This document shows, one piece after another, positions 34,674 to 43,528 of a stretch of DNA of 64,000 nt (position 1 is the stretch's first letter; every line of letters starts with the position of its first letter). Source of the stretch: Clostridia bacterium. Lineage in GTDB: Bacteria; Bacillota; Clostridia; Christensenellales; Aristaeellaceae. The notes beneath the pieces are model-generated. The model made no database searches. It was not told where the DNA came from and saw only the letters and a program-made list of their open reading frames with translations. The position numbers and the translations under genes are program-made. The stretch covers positions 1-64,000 of the forward strand of contig JAFRLY010000012.1 of NCBI GenBank assembly GCA_017431005.1. The letters are read 5' to 3'.

Positions 34674-35095
34674 TCTGTTGTTTCCTCCCGCAGCTCCAAA
34701 GCATAAAGATCCTCAAACGGAATCACTGTACCGTCCGTCAGCATCAGAGTACCCTGCAGACTGTCAATCCTCCGAACATTGCCTTCTCTGTGTTCTGTGC
34801 GGCCGCCTTCCTTGCTCCCGTCCGGCACAAACCATGAAACCGAAACCGCAGGTTTTCCGCTGATCTGCCGGCTGATTGCGTTCAGGGTTTCATTCAGGGC
34901 AAGCTTCTGTTCCTCATCCAGTAACCGTTTTTCATCCGTCAGCCTACCGGTCTCGTCAATCTTGGCGCCGTAGCCGGTCAATGCGGCAAAGGGAGCGAAC
35001 TGGGCTGCACGCTCCAGCATTGTCATCTGAGGATGGTTCTTTGACACCGGATGCTGCAGATTGATGATATCGTCATAAGCATGTGAAGGTTCCAT
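34670..35095 (-). CDS. YolD-like protein
   Basis: 141-residue protein of the YolD group, small proteins encoded beside Y-family polymerases in Firmicutes. Visible are the ERAAQFAPFAALTGYGA segment and the C-terminal beta region (GTLMLTDGTVIPFEDLYALE). Its ATG shares one base with the stop codon of the polymerase gene (TAATG). The exact role is unknown; the partnership with the polymerase suggests a function in translesion synthesis. Confidence 0.85.
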   Translation of the reverse strand: MEPSHAYDDIINLQHPVSKNHPQMTMLERAAQFAPFAALTGYGAKIDETGRLTDEKRLLDEEQKLALNETLNAISRQISGKPAVSVSWFVPDGSKEGGRTEHREGNVRRIDSLQGTLMLTDGTVIPFEDLYALELREETTE

Positions 35096-36603
35096 TACGC
35101 CTTATGCCCTCCAATCTGCTGGTTCCTTTCTCTCCCGGTTGCGCCTTCCTGATAGCTGGTTCCCCGAAGCAGTGCGTTTTTTCCGTATTTTCCCCGGATG
35201 GACAGGATGGATTGCTGCAGCTTTGCTTCCCGGGCAAGATCTGATTCCTCTTTTTCCCGTCTCTGCACCTCATCCGGCAGAACCGAAAACATATCAAGCT
35301 GCTCATAGTCCTGCTCTGCACGGACAGTATTCTGATCCTTCACATGGTTGGCTGCCACATACATCCGCCGGATCATGAGCTCCCGGTCCGCAATCCGGTC
35401 ATACAGCCGCATCGCGGCGTCCATGATCTCCCGGGTGGAGGATGTCTGTCTGCCGATATTCTCAGACCCGTGTGCTTTTTTCGGCACCGTACGTCCGTAC
35501 CAGTCTGTTTCCGTCTCTCCTTCAAAATCCGGACTGACGTTTCCGATGTCATAACCCAGTGTAAGCACAATCTGATCCGTTGTCAGTTTCTTCGCCACCA
35601 GATCCATCACCAGACCGTCTGTCATTTCCCTGATAATCATCCGCGCCTGATCGAAGGAATAGGGGCCCGGCAGTACCTGCCCCACACTCAGACTGTTGGA
35701 TTCCGGTTTAAAAGCCTTGATGTGTCTGATCTCGCATGGCTCCCAGCCCCAGGCGTGGTCGATCAGCAGCTCCGCGTTAACCCCGAACAGCTGATAGAGA
35801 AGCGTTTCATTCAGTCGGTCCCAGGGACCGCCGACAGAGCATCTTGCCACGTCTCCCATTGTATACATTCCGTATTTTGCCAGCTTCCGCGCGGTTCCCC
35901 TGCCAACGCGCCAGAAATCCGTGATCGGCTGATGCGCCCACAGATACCTCCGGTATGTCATCTCATTCAGTTCGGCAATCCTGACCCCATCCTGATCCGC
36001 GGGAATGTGTTTTGCCCAGATGTCCATTGCCACCTTGCACAGGTAAAGGTTCGGTCCGATTCCTGCCGTAGCGGTGATTCCGGTAGTCTGCAGCACATCG
36101 CGGATCATGCGCCTGGCCAGCTCCCGGGCTGTCAGGCCATAGGTTTTCAGGTAAGGGGTTGCGTCAATAAATACCTCGTCAATCGAATAAACGTGAATGT
36201 CCTCGGCTGCAACGTACTTCAGATAGATACTGTAAATTCGCGTACTGTATTCCATATAGTAGGCCATGCGCGGCTTTGCAGCGATATACTCAAGCTCCAG
36301 GGAGGGATTTCTATCCAGTTCCGCCGCGTCTGAGGATTTCCCGGAAAAAACATGATCCGGAGCCTTAGCCCGCCGGCGGGCATTCACCTGCTTTACCTGC
36401 TGAACCACCTCAAACAGCCGTGCCCTGCCCGGAATCCCATAAGCCTTCAGGGAAGGTGAAACTGCCAGACAGATCGTCTTCTCCGTCCTGCTGACATCCG
36501 CCACCACCAGGTGTGTAGTCAGCGGATCCTTGCCCAGTTCCCGGCATTCCACGGAGGCGTAGAAGCTTTTCAGGTCTATGGCGATATATGTTTTTTCCTG
36601 CAA
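35095..36603 (-). CDS. Y-family DNA polymerase (UmuC/DinB type)
   Basis: Translesion DNA polymerase. The 502 residues have [15 protein letters not shown] at the N-terminus, which holds the first catalytic Asp, then [15 protein letters not shown] with the second acidic pair, and [16 protein letters not shown] and helix-hairpin-helix regions typical of the fold. The start is TTG (36603) with AGGAGG 5 bases upstream; no ATG is available. It is followed by the yolD-like gene. No LexA box could be recognised in the divergent region with rubredoxin. Confidence 0.9.
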   Translation of the reverse strand: MQEKTYIAIDLKSFYASVECRELGKDPLTTHLVVADVSRTEKTICLAVSPSLKAYGIPGRARLFEVVQQVKQVNARRRAKAPDHVFSGKSSDAAELDRNPSLELEYIAAKPRMAYYMEYSTRIYSIYLKYVAAEDIHVYSIDEVFIDATPYLKTYGLTARELARRMIRDVLQTTGITATAGIGPNLYLCKVAMDIWAKHIPADQDGVRIAELNEMTYRRYLWAHQPITDFWRVGRGTARKLAKYGMYTMGDVARCSVGGPWDRLNETLLYQLFGVNAELLIDHAWGWEPCEIRHIKAFKPESNSLSVGQVLPGPYSFDQARMIIREMTDGLVMDLVAKKLTTDQIVLTLGYDIGNVSPDFEGETETDWYGRTVPKKAHGSENIGRQTSSTREIMDAAMRLYDRIADRELMIRRMYVAANHVKDQNTVRAEQDYEQLDMFSVLPDEVQRREKEESDLAREAKLQQSILSIRGKYGKNALLRGTSYQEGATGRERNQQIGGHKA

Positions 36604-36691
36604 CTTCTTCTCCTCCTGTCAGCCTTATTCTGCTTCCATTATGCCTCATTTTTGTCTCCCGGGCAACCGTGGAAGAAGGAAAAAACACCTC

Positions 36692-36720
36692 TTGACGCTG
36701 TTCAGCCGGCGGGGTATGAT
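36692..36720 (+). promoter_or_regulatory. Promoter of rubredoxin
   Basis: TTGACG (36692-36697), 17-base spacer, TATGAT (36715-36720). Confidence 0.75.
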
Positions 36721-36778
36721 GAGTACAGAAAGCAGGATTATGTATCCTGCCGAAATCACTCAGAAAGGATGTATAACG

Positions 36779-36934
36779 ATGAAGTACGAATGCCCCTGCG
36801 GTTATATCTATGATCCTGAAGCAGGCGATCCCGAAGGTGGAATCGCTCCCGGCACCGCCTGGGAAGATATCCCTGAGGATTGGGTATGCCCCGTCTGCGG
36901 TCTTGGCAAGGATGCCTTTACTCCCGCAGAGTAA
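36779..36934 (+). CDS. Rubredoxin with a shortened first iron-binding loop
   Basis: Electron carrier of 51 residues with one Fe(Cys)4 site, likely serving rubrerythrin or similar oxidoreductases. Second ligand pair [11 protein letters not shown] and the body [20 protein letters not shown] are standard. The first pair reads [10 protein letters not shown], that is C-x-C-G, where classical rubredoxins have C-x-x-C-G. The DNA here (TGC CCC TGC GGT) shows no sign of a frameshift. AAAGGA lies 9 bases before the ATG; a longer frame upstream is not coding. Confidence 0.93.
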   Translation: MKYECPCGYIYDPEAGDPEGGIAPGTAWEDIPEDWVCPVCGLGKDAFTPAE

Positions 36935-36948
36935 TTCCCGGCAAAAAT

Positions 36949-36989
36949 ACCGGCCTCCGAATTCATTTTCGGAGGCCGGTTCTTTTTTT
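36949..36989. terminator. Bidirectional terminator between rubredoxin and rsmA
   Basis: Perfect 13-pair stem (36949-36961 with 36968-36980), plus-strand T-run after it and minus-strand T5 on the other side. It serves the convergent genes. Confidence 0.9.
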
Positions 36990-37818
36990 ACGGCGTCATG
37001 GCATCGGAGAGCCTCGCCAGTTCCGCCATGGACATCTTCTCGCCTCTTGTTTTTTCATTCAGTCCGGCGGCCTGCAGCCAATCCAGTGCGATACTGCGGT
37101 CGACCCTGAAGGTGGCACAGAGGTTGTTCAGCATCGTTTTTCGCCGCAGCGCAAAAGCAGCTCCGACCACATGAAAGAACTGATTCTCATCCCGGACTTT
37201 CACCGGAGGCACTGTCCTGCGTTGCAGCCGGATAAAGGCGCTGTCCACCTTGGGCGGCGGCGTGAAGCATTCCGCAGGCACAGACAATGCCAGGCTCGGC
37301 TCGCAGTAATACTGACAGCGGATCGCCATGGGTCCCCATCCGTCCTTACCGGGAGCAGACAGGATTTTTTCCGCCACTTCCTTCTGTACCATCAGGCACA
37401 TGCGGCTGATATTCTTTCCGGCTTCCAGCAGACGGATTATCAGGGGTGTCGTGATATAGTACGGAATATTTGCCACGACAGCGTATGGTTTTCGGAGGTT
37501 AACGGTTGCTTCCTCAAGATTCAGGGTCATGATGTCTCCCTGAATCAGATTAAAGTTCTTTTTCTCCGCCAGGAAAGCCTGAAGCAGAGGAATCAACCGC
37601 TCATCCAGTTCCACAGCCAGTACGCTGTGCGCGCGGTCACAAAGCTTGCCCGTCAGGCTTCCGGCCCCGGGGCCGATTTCCAGCACATCCTCTTCCGGAC
37701 TGATCTCCGCCGCTTCCGCCAGGGATTCCAGCACCCGGTCGTCATAAATAAAATTCTGACCCAGATTCTGCTTGTATCGCAGGTTGTTTTCCCGCATTCT
37801 GTCTTTCGTTTTACTCAT
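36988..37818 (-). CDS. rsmA: 16S rRNA dimethyladenosine transferase
   Basis: KsgA/RsmA dimethylates two adjacent adenosines near the 3' end of 16S rRNA using AdoMet. The 276 residues contain KQNLGQNFIYD at the N-terminus, the AdoMet loop VLEIGPGAGSLTGKL and the catalytic NIPYYITTPLI. Its ATG overlaps the hflX stop (ATGA). Confidence 0.95.
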   Translation of the reverse strand: MSKTKDRMRENNLRYKQNLGQNFIYDDRVLESLAEAAEISPEEDVLEIGPGAGSLTGKLCDRAHSVLAVELDERLIPLLQAFLAEKKNFNLIQGDIMTLNLEEATVNLRKPYAVVANIPYYITTPLIIRLLEAGKNISRMCLMVQKEVAEKILSAPGKDGWGPMAIRCQYYCEPSLALSVPAECFTPPPKVDSAFIRLQRRTVPPVKVRDENQFFHVVGAAFALRRKTMLNNLCATFRVDRSIALDWLQAAGLNEKTRGEKMSMAELARLSDAMTP

Positions 37819-39584
37819 GCGTCTGTTGCCGCCAGGATGCCCGCGCCGTGCTTCCGGACAATCCGGGCTGTATCCTCCTTGCTGAGATACAGCGTCAGCT
37901 CTGTGCCCTCCGCTGTATGGTTTTCGCTGATCACCCGTCCCAGAGGACGGATCTCAGCCAGAATGCCGTAACGGCTGAAAGGAATCATAAAGGTAACCAG
38001 CGTATGGGATGCCTGAAGCGCCTCAGCGATTTTTTGCCGGAGTTCTTCCAGACCCTCGCCTGTTTTTGCTGAAATCATCACTGCTCCGGGGAACACCGGG
38101 GAGACCTCTGCCGCGTCGCATTTGTTGATCACTTCAATCCGTTTCTGCTCCGTCGCGCCAAGCTCCGCCAGCACTTCCTCCACCGTATCGTGCTGCTGCA
38201 GCATATCCGGACTGGCTCCGTCGGAGACAATGACAAGCACGTCCGCCAGCGCTGCTTCCTCCAGTGTTGAACGGAAAGCGCTGATCAGGGTATGCGGCAG
38301 CTTTCGGATAAAACCGACGGTATCCGTCAGCAGGTATTCTGTTTTTTCCGCTGTTTCCATCCGGCGGGACACCGCGTCCAGCGTGGCAAACAGCTGATCC
38401 TGCACATAGACGTCGGAACCTGTCATCGCGTTCAGCAGCGTGGATTTACCTGCGTTGGTATACCCCACCAGCGCCACCACCGGTGTCTCGTTCCTTTCCC
38501 GGCTCTTGCGGCGCACGCTGCGCTGCTTTTCCAGCTCTGTCATCTTTGCCCGAAGGTCTGTCATCCGTTCCCGGATGCGCCTTCGGTTCATCTCCAGCTG
38601 ACTTTCACCGGGGCCCCGGGTTCCGATTCCGCCTGCCAGGCGGCTCAGCACCAGTCCCTGACCGATCAGCCTTGTGGACTGATACTGCAGCTGTGCCAGC
38701 TCCACCTGCAGTTTGCCCTCTGCGCTGGATGCCCGCTGAGCAAAGATATCCAGAATCAGCATGGTCCGGTCCACAACCTTCACCCGGAGTATATCCTCCA
38801 GATTCCGCACCTGTACCCCGGTAAGCTCCTCATCAAAAATGCAGACATCCGCTCCCAGCGCCTGGCAGTCCCGCGCCAGTTCCTCTGCCCGCCCTTTTCC
38901 GATGCACAGTGCACCGTCCGGGCGGTCACGTTTCTGCAGGAATACGCCGGCCACTTCCGCCCCGGCGGTTTCCGCCAGGCGGCGCAGCTCCTCCAGTGAA
39001 TCCATGCTTTCGATACCCATCAGTACCGCCCGTTCTTTGTCTGACCGGACCTCCCGGGTATCCTCCCGTCCTACCAGCCCGTCACTGAACACGATCTGAT
39101 CCAGCCATGCCTTTTCCGGCAGACGGTACCAGCGAACCGGTTCAGGGAGGATCAGTTCCTCTCCTTCTCCGAGAAAAGCTGTCTGAACAAAAGTCGGTTC
39201 CTCGTTCCGGACACCTATCGCTGTCATGGCATCATACCGGAAGATTTTCAGTGCGCTGAGATCCACGTCGCTGAGCCTGCCGTCCCCGTCGGGGTGGGTA
39301 TGAACACAGCGTACACGGCTCAGCCGCCGGGTATTCCGACGAAGACGGTAATCCGTCAGCTCCACGTCACAGTCCGTTCCGATCGCTACATGGACGATTT
39401 CTCCGTCCCGGGTAATATAAACCGCGATTTCCCGGTTCAGCCGGCACGAGCATTCTGCCAGCAGCTTCATCAGTTCCCGCGGGAGAAAGTCATCCTGTCC
39501 CAGTTCGTATCCGTATAGACTGTCCAGGCGCGCCAGCATGGCGTCCCGTACACCTTCTGTATTTCCTTCAACCTGATATTTCAT
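37815..39584 (-). CDS. hflX: Ribosome-associated GTPase HflX with JAMM-like N-terminal domain
   Basis: HflX splits stalled ribosomes and binds 50S subunits. Residues about 190-589 are canonical: glycine-rich GTG region (GGIGTRGPGESQLE), Walker A GYTNAGKSTLLNA, and NKCD. Residues 1-180 form an extra domain with HTHPDGDGRLSDVDLSAL at 95-112, matching the HxHP-x6-SxxD spacing of JAMM/MPN metalloproteases, with a candidate glutamate at 52. Total length of 589 compares with about 420 in enterobacteria; long versions are known in Clostridia. GGAG lies 5 bases upstream. Metallo-isopeptidase activity is not established. Confidence 0.93.
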   Translation of the reverse strand: MKYQVEGNTEGVRDAMLARLDSLYGYELGQDDFLPRELMKLLAECSCRLNREIAVYITRDGEIVHVAIGTDCDVELTDYRLRRNTRRLSRVRCVHTHPDGDGRLSDVDLSALKIFRYDAMTAIGVRNEEPTFVQTAFLGEGEELILPEPVRWYRLPEKAWLDQIVFSDGLVGREDTREVRSDKERAVLMGIESMDSLEELRRLAETAGAEVAGVFLQKRDRPDGALCIGKGRAEELARDCQALGADVCIFDEELTGVQVRNLEDILRVKVVDRTMLILDIFAQRASSAEGKLQVELAQLQYQSTRLIGQGLVLSRLAGGIGTRGPGESQLEMNRRRIRERMTDLRAKMTELEKQRSVRRKSRERNETPVVALVGYTNAGKSTLLNAMTGSDVYVQDQLFATLDAVSRRMETAEKTEYLLTDTVGFIRKLPHTLISAFRSTLEEAALADVLVIVSDGASPDMLQQHDTVEEVLAELGATEQKRIEVINKCDAAEVSPVFPGAVMISAKTGEGLEELRQKIAEALQASHTLVTFMIPFSRYGILAEIRPLGRVISENHTAEGTELTLYLSKEDTARIVRKHGAGILAATDA

Positions 39585-39606
39585 TTACTCTCCGTCAGCG
39601 CTGTCC

Positions 39607-40602
39607 TTATTGGTTGGGCATGGATACCGCCGCAGAGCCGTCCCCCTCCAGCGCCAGAGCGGGGGCGTTCGCGGGCAGGAAGAAGGTTTCACCCTTCCCC
39701 AGGGTCTCGCAGCCGCCCTCCCAGGTCAGCCTGAGCGTTCCTTCAAGCCCGGTAATCATGCCAAAATTGTTCACCTTCGGCAGGGGTTCCTTCCTGCCCC
39801 TGACCCGGATCACATCCAGGGTAAAATATGTCTTGTCGAGTACTCTTTCCGTTCCTTCCTCCCCGGAAGCATGCACAGGCTCTGGCTCAAGTGTCAGGTC
39901 CGTCACATCCAGCGCCTTTTCCAGATGCAGCTCCCGTTTCCTTCCCTGAGCATCTGTCCGGTCCCAGTCGTAGAAGCGGTAGGTGATATCCGAAGACTGC
40001 TGAATCTCATACAGCGTAATTCCTGCTCCGATGGCATGAACGCAGCCCGCAGGAATATAGCATACGTCCCCGGGGCGTACCCGTACCCGGCGCAGCAAGG
40101 GTGCCACAGCGCTGCCGGCCTCGCAGGCCTTCCGGAGTGTCTCCAGTTCTGTTCCGGGCACAATACCGTAAACCAGTTCTCCGTCTTCCGGTGCGTCCAG
40201 GATCAGCCAGGCTTCCGTTTTGCCGAGCTTCCCGCCTTCCCGCGCGCCGGCGTAGGCGTTATCCGGGTGCACCTGTACGCTCAGGGCCTCCCTGGCGTCA
40301 ATCAGCTTCAGCAGCAGCGGAAAAGGCTTCCCTGCGTAATCTCCCACCATCTTTTCACCGTAAGCTTCAATCAGATCCGTCAGTTTACGCCCCCGGGGAT
40401 CCCTGCTTTCCAGGCCGGGGATGCAGCTGACCTCCAGGCTCTCGCCCGTGGGAAACTCCTTCAGTTCCTTGCCGAAGACGGTGTGCAGCTTTTCTCCGCC
40501 CCATGGTGTCAGCTTTCCGCCCCGGAATGCCGGTATCATCCGGATTGGAAGCAGCTGTCCCCTGTCCGTCTGTTTCAGTTCCATTCTCTGATTGTCCTCC
40601 AT
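39607..40602 (-). CDS. manA: Mannose-6-phosphate isomerase, class I
   Basis: Interconverts mannose 6-phosphate and fructose 6-phosphate using zinc. The 331 residues carry the cupin metal site: SVQVHPDNAYA and GKTEAWLIL supply the metal ligands, and GDVCYIPAGCVHAIG the second part. AGGAGG lies 9 bases upstream of the ATG at 40602. It lies 26 bases after dut and before hflX on the same strand, so the set dut-manA-hflX-rsmA may be one transcript. Confidence 0.93.
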   Translation of the reverse strand: MEDNQRMELKQTDRGQLLPIRMIPAFRGGKLTPWGGEKLHTVFGKELKEFPTGESLEVSCIPGLESRDPRGRKLTDLIEAYGEKMVGDYAGKPFPLLLKLIDAREALSVQVHPDNAYAGAREGGKLGKTEAWLILDAPEDGELVYGIVPGTELETLRKACEAGSAVAPLLRRVRVRPGDVCYIPAGCVHAIGAGITLYEIQQSSDITYRFYDWDRTDAQGRKRELHLEKALDVTDLTLEPEPVHASGEEGTERVLDKTYFTLDVIRVRGRKEPLPKVNNFGMITGLEGTLRLTWEGGCETLGKGETFFLPANAPALALEGDGSAAVSMPNQ

Positions 40603-40628
40603 TGTTTCCCGCCTCCTGTGCCTTGCTT

Positions 40629-41111
40629 TCAGTGTGAACCCGTGGAACCGAAACCGCCGGTTCTCTCTGCGAAATCTGCTGTTTCTTCTGCAGTCCCGTA
40701 TGGCAGGAAAATGCCCTGACAGAAGCGTTCTCCTCTGTCAAGAATGACCGGATGATCCGACGGATTATGCAGTTTTACCAGAATATGCCCTTCGTTCTCC
40801 GCAAAAGCATAATCACTGTCGATCACGCCTGCAGTATTGCAGAGCCTGATTCCATGTTTAAAGCCCAGCCCGCTGCGTGGGAAAAGCAGCAGGACCCATC
40901 CCGGATCCATTTCTGCCCGGATGCCTGTGGCAATCAGCGCATCCTGTCCCGCCTGAAGAATCACTTTTGCCGGGCAGATAAAATCATAACCGGCGCTGCC
41001 GGCCGTTGCCCGCCTGGGCAGCGGAATCGTGTCGACCGGCATTGCGTCCTCCCGGGTCTGATCCTTTGCGTACTGGGCTGCGGATACATGTCCGAATGCG
41101 GCGATTTTCAC
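40629..41111 (-). CDS. dut: dUTP diphosphatase
   Basis: Hydrolyses dUTP to dUMP, preventing uracil incorporation. About 160 residues with the five trimeric dUTPase motifs: AGSAGYDF, PRSGLGFKHGI, NTAGVIDSDY (catalytic Asp), RGERFCQ and RTGGFGSTG. The start is taken as GTG at 41111 (MKIAAFGHVS) because GGAGG lies 10 bases upstream; the frame extends upstream to 41237 through the preceding terminator, which cannot be coding. About 25 residues precede the usual start of the fold, a modest extension. Confidence 0.88.
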   Translation of the reverse strand: MKIAAFGHVSAAQYAKDQTREDAMPVDTIPLPRRATAGSAGYDFICPAKVILQAGQDALIATGIRAEMDPGWVLLLFPRSGLGFKHGIRLCNTAGVIDSDYAFAENEGHILVKLHNPSDHPVILDRGERFCQGIFLPYGTAEETADFAERTGGFGSTGSH

Positions 41112-41133
41112 GTGCTTATTTCCTCCTGATATT

Positions 41134-41193
41134 ATAAGAGAAAGCCCCTGGCTAACGCATTTCCGACTTCTGCGGCACGCTGCGCCAGGGGTT
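41134..41193 (-). terminator. Terminator of the fucosidase gene
   Basis: Ten-pair stem (41143-41152 with 41184-41193) enclosing about 30 bases, followed on the minus strand by TTTCTCTTATAAT. The TATAAT at its end could be a -10 for dut, but no good -35 is present. Confidence 0.65.
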
Positions 41194-41214
41194 ATTATAT
41201 CATGCATTTCAGGC

Positions 41215-42615
41215 TCAGTAAACCGCCAACTGTTCAATCGCCGGTCTCTCCCGCGAGTCTGTGATCCGCAGCGTCACGCGCTTCGTCTCGCAGCCGTCCA
41301 GCTTCACAATGCGTTTGTTTCCAACCGTCGTCCCCCGGTACAGACATTCTGTCTTTCCTTCCAGCTCTGCAAGAATTTCAAACTTTTCTATGCGCTGACT
41401 GAGAAGCAGATGCTCCCGGATCACGACAAAATGAATCCTTTGGGGCTTATCCCAGCAAACGGTGATTTCCGTGTTGCCGGAATGCTGTTGCGGGAAATAG
41501 TAGCAGTCATCCTCCGGAACAACATTCAGTATTTCACATTCCTTTTCCGCAGGTGGAGCGATGATCCCGGATGCCTCCGGGACCAGATTGTTCCCAAAGC
41601 TGTTCCGCAGGTAAGCGCCGAGTTCCATGAGGCGCCGCACATCGTTTTCATGAAACAGACCCCTGCGGTCAGGCGGAATATTCAGCAGGAAGGTTGCGTT
41701 TCCTCCGACGCTGTTCAGGTAAATGCTGACCAGCTTTTCAAGAGGCTTCACCTGATCGTTCTCAGCCTCATGCCAGAACCAGCCCGGCCGGATGGAGGTG
41801 TTCACCTCTGCCGGATACCAGATCAGTTCTTTTTCGTCCTTCAGGATTTCACGGCTCCCCAGATCCAGATCCCAGGCACGGATCGGACGCAGCCGGAAGG
41901 CTTCGTCGTCCGCCTGCTGACTCAGGGACGCGATCTTTTCAGTATCCGCCGTTCTTCTGGGAACAACGCTCCACTCGGAAGGTCTCGTTTCCCCTGCCTC
42001 ATTCCCGCACCAGCGGATATCCGGGCCGCACACATGGATGCAGGCATCCGGCTGCAGCTTACGGATCACCCGGTAATAACGCTCCCAATCGTAATGCTGC
42101 TTCCGTCCGTTGGGCCCTTCTCCGCATGCTCCGTCAAACCAGACGCTGAATAGTTCGCCGTAGTTTGTCAGCAGTTCAGTCAGCTGATTCACAAAGTAGT
42201 CGTCATAGGGCTTCCCGGTCCCGTACAGCGGCTGATTGCGGTCCCATGGGGAAAGATATACGCCGAAGCGGATACCGCCCCGCCTGCAGGCTTCCGCAGT
42301 TTCACGCACCACATCTTTCTGACATGGGCTGTTTCTGACGCAGTGCTCTGTGTATTTGCTCGGCCACAGGCAGAAGCCGTCGTGGTGTTTGCAGGTCAGG
42401 ATCAGGCCTTTCATCCCTGCCTCTTTAATGGCGCTTACCCATTGGTCCGGATCCAGAGAAACGGGATTGAACACAGCGGGATTTTCCGTTCCGTCTCCCC
42501 ATTCCCTGTCGGTGAAGGTATTGACCGTAAAGTGTACAAAAGCATAGAATTCCATCTTCTGCAGGCGCAGCTGCCTGGCAGACGGAACCACCCGGACCAG
42601 TTCGGCATCTGTCAT
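41215..42615 (-). CDS. Alpha-L-fucosidase (GH29), cytoplasmic
   Basis: Retaining exo-fucosidase. About 466 residues: TIM barrel with FVHFTVNTFTDREWGDG, ILTCKHHDGFCLW and the catalytic-nucleophile segment SVWFDGACGEG, followed by a beta-sandwich ending LRITDSRERPAIEQLAVY. There is no signal peptide, so it acts on imported fuco-oligosaccharides. Start 42615 (MTDAELVRVV) has AGGAG at 10 bases; the ATG at 42633 lies just before that GAGGAG and has no ribosome binding site of its own. Confidence 0.9.
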   Translation of the reverse strand: MTDAELVRVVPSARQLRLQKMEFYAFVHFTVNTFTDREWGDGTENPAVFNPVSLDPDQWVSAIKEAGMKGLILTCKHHDGFCLWPSKYTEHCVRNSPCQKDVVRETAEACRRGGIRFGVYLSPWDRNQPLYGTGKPYDDYFVNQLTELLTNYGELFSVWFDGACGEGPNGRKQHYDWERYYRVIRKLQPDACIHVCGPDIRWCGNEAGETRPSEWSVVPRRTADTEKIASLSQQADDEAFRLRPIRAWDLDLGSREILKDEKELIWYPAEVNTSIRPGWFWHEAENDQVKPLEKLVSIYLNSVGGNATFLLNIPPDRRGLFHENDVRRLMELGAYLRNSFGNNLVPEASGIIAPPAEKECEILNVVPEDDCYYFPQQHSGNTEITVCWDKPQRIHFVVIREHLLLSQRIEKFEILAELEGKTECLYRGTTVGNKRIVKLDGCETKRVTLRITDSRERPAIEQLAVY

Positions 42616-42782
42616 TTTTCGTTCTCTCCTCATGTTGTTTTATGAACGCTGTCAGGAAAAGCCTGTCCGTTACGGAAGCCTGCTGTTTTTCTGTATGATC
42701 AGCTTATCATAAGCAAAGTATCTGCACAATGAACCATTTTCACTGTTTTTCCGGCGGGTGTTCGAAAAACGTTCAGAATCTG

Positions 42783-42822
42783 AAAAAAGAACCTTCAGAC
42801 CGTTTGAACGGGGTGAAGGTTC
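42783..42822 (-). terminator. Terminator of the HdeD-like gene
   Basis: Nine-pair outer stem (42789-42797 with 42814-42822) plus an inner stem, followed on the minus strand by T6. Confidence 0.8.
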
Positions 42823-42853
42823 CTTTCCGCATACCGCAGATATTTGTGCCTTT

Positions 42854-43351
42854 TTACCAGAAACGCCGGATCATGTTCAGGTCGGAAAGACCGTTCACGA
42901 TCAGCGTGATGCCGGCCACGATCACAACAGAGTTCACAATCGCGCCGGGATGAATCATCACCAGCAGGCCGGCCAGGGCAACCAGGGCAGGCAGAATCTT
43001 GCCTGCGATACCGGATTCCGGATCAGAGAAGCTCTGTGTCAGATTTCCCAGGCCGTTAATCAGAAGCACCAGCCCGATCAGCACCGGGAAAATATTGACA
43101 ATCGCGCCGGCCAGCGCGATCACAAGAATACCGCCGATACCGGAAATCACAGCATAACCCAGCTGGGTTTCATCCTTATGAGGCCCGAAGAAATAGCTGA
43201 GCAGATAGCCGACCGCTGCTGCAATCAGGCCGTAGCCAAGAATACGTACGACCATATCCAGCGCAGACCGGCGTGCAATAATCAGAAATATTCCCGCCAC
43301 AATGCTCAGAGCCGCCAGAATGGTTTTATTCCGAATGATTTTTTTTATCAT
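42854..43351 (-). CDS. HdeD/DUF308-family membrane protein
   Basis: About 165 residues forming six short membrane helices in three pairs (ILAALSIVAGIFLIIARRSA, VVRILGYGLIAAAVGYLL, GGILVIALAGAIVNIFPVLI and so on), the DUF308 repeat pattern found in the acid-resistance protein HdeD. The role in Clostridia is unknown. Start 43351 is set by AAGGAGG just upstream; the open frame to 43417 is leader. Monocistronic. Confidence 0.82.
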   Translation of the reverse strand: MIKKIIRNKTILAALSIVAGIFLIIARRSALDMVVRILGYGLIAAAVGYLLSYFFGPHKDETQLGYAVISGIGGILVIALAGAIVNIFPVLIGLVLLINGLGNLTQSFSDPESGIAGKILPALVALAGLLVMIHPGAIVNSVVIVAGITLIVNGLSDLNMIRRFW

Positions 43352-43480
43352 GGTTCCGTCCTCCTTGATCCGGATATCTTCTTCCCTTGGAAAGGAAGCA
43401 TATACAGTATAAGTCACTTCTCAGGAGAATAACAGAATAGAATGTGAAAAATAGCTGAATCTATTTTCCCTCAGACAGGC

Positions 43481-43508
43481 AAAAAGCCAGTCTCCGAAGA
43501 GACTGGCT
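43481..43508 (-). terminator. Terminator of the hydrogenase operon
   Basis: Perfect 10-pair stem (43485-43494 with 43499-43508), CGAA loop, minus-strand T5. Confidence 0.9.
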
Positions 43509-43528
43509 GACAGTTTCCGCCTTCAGGT

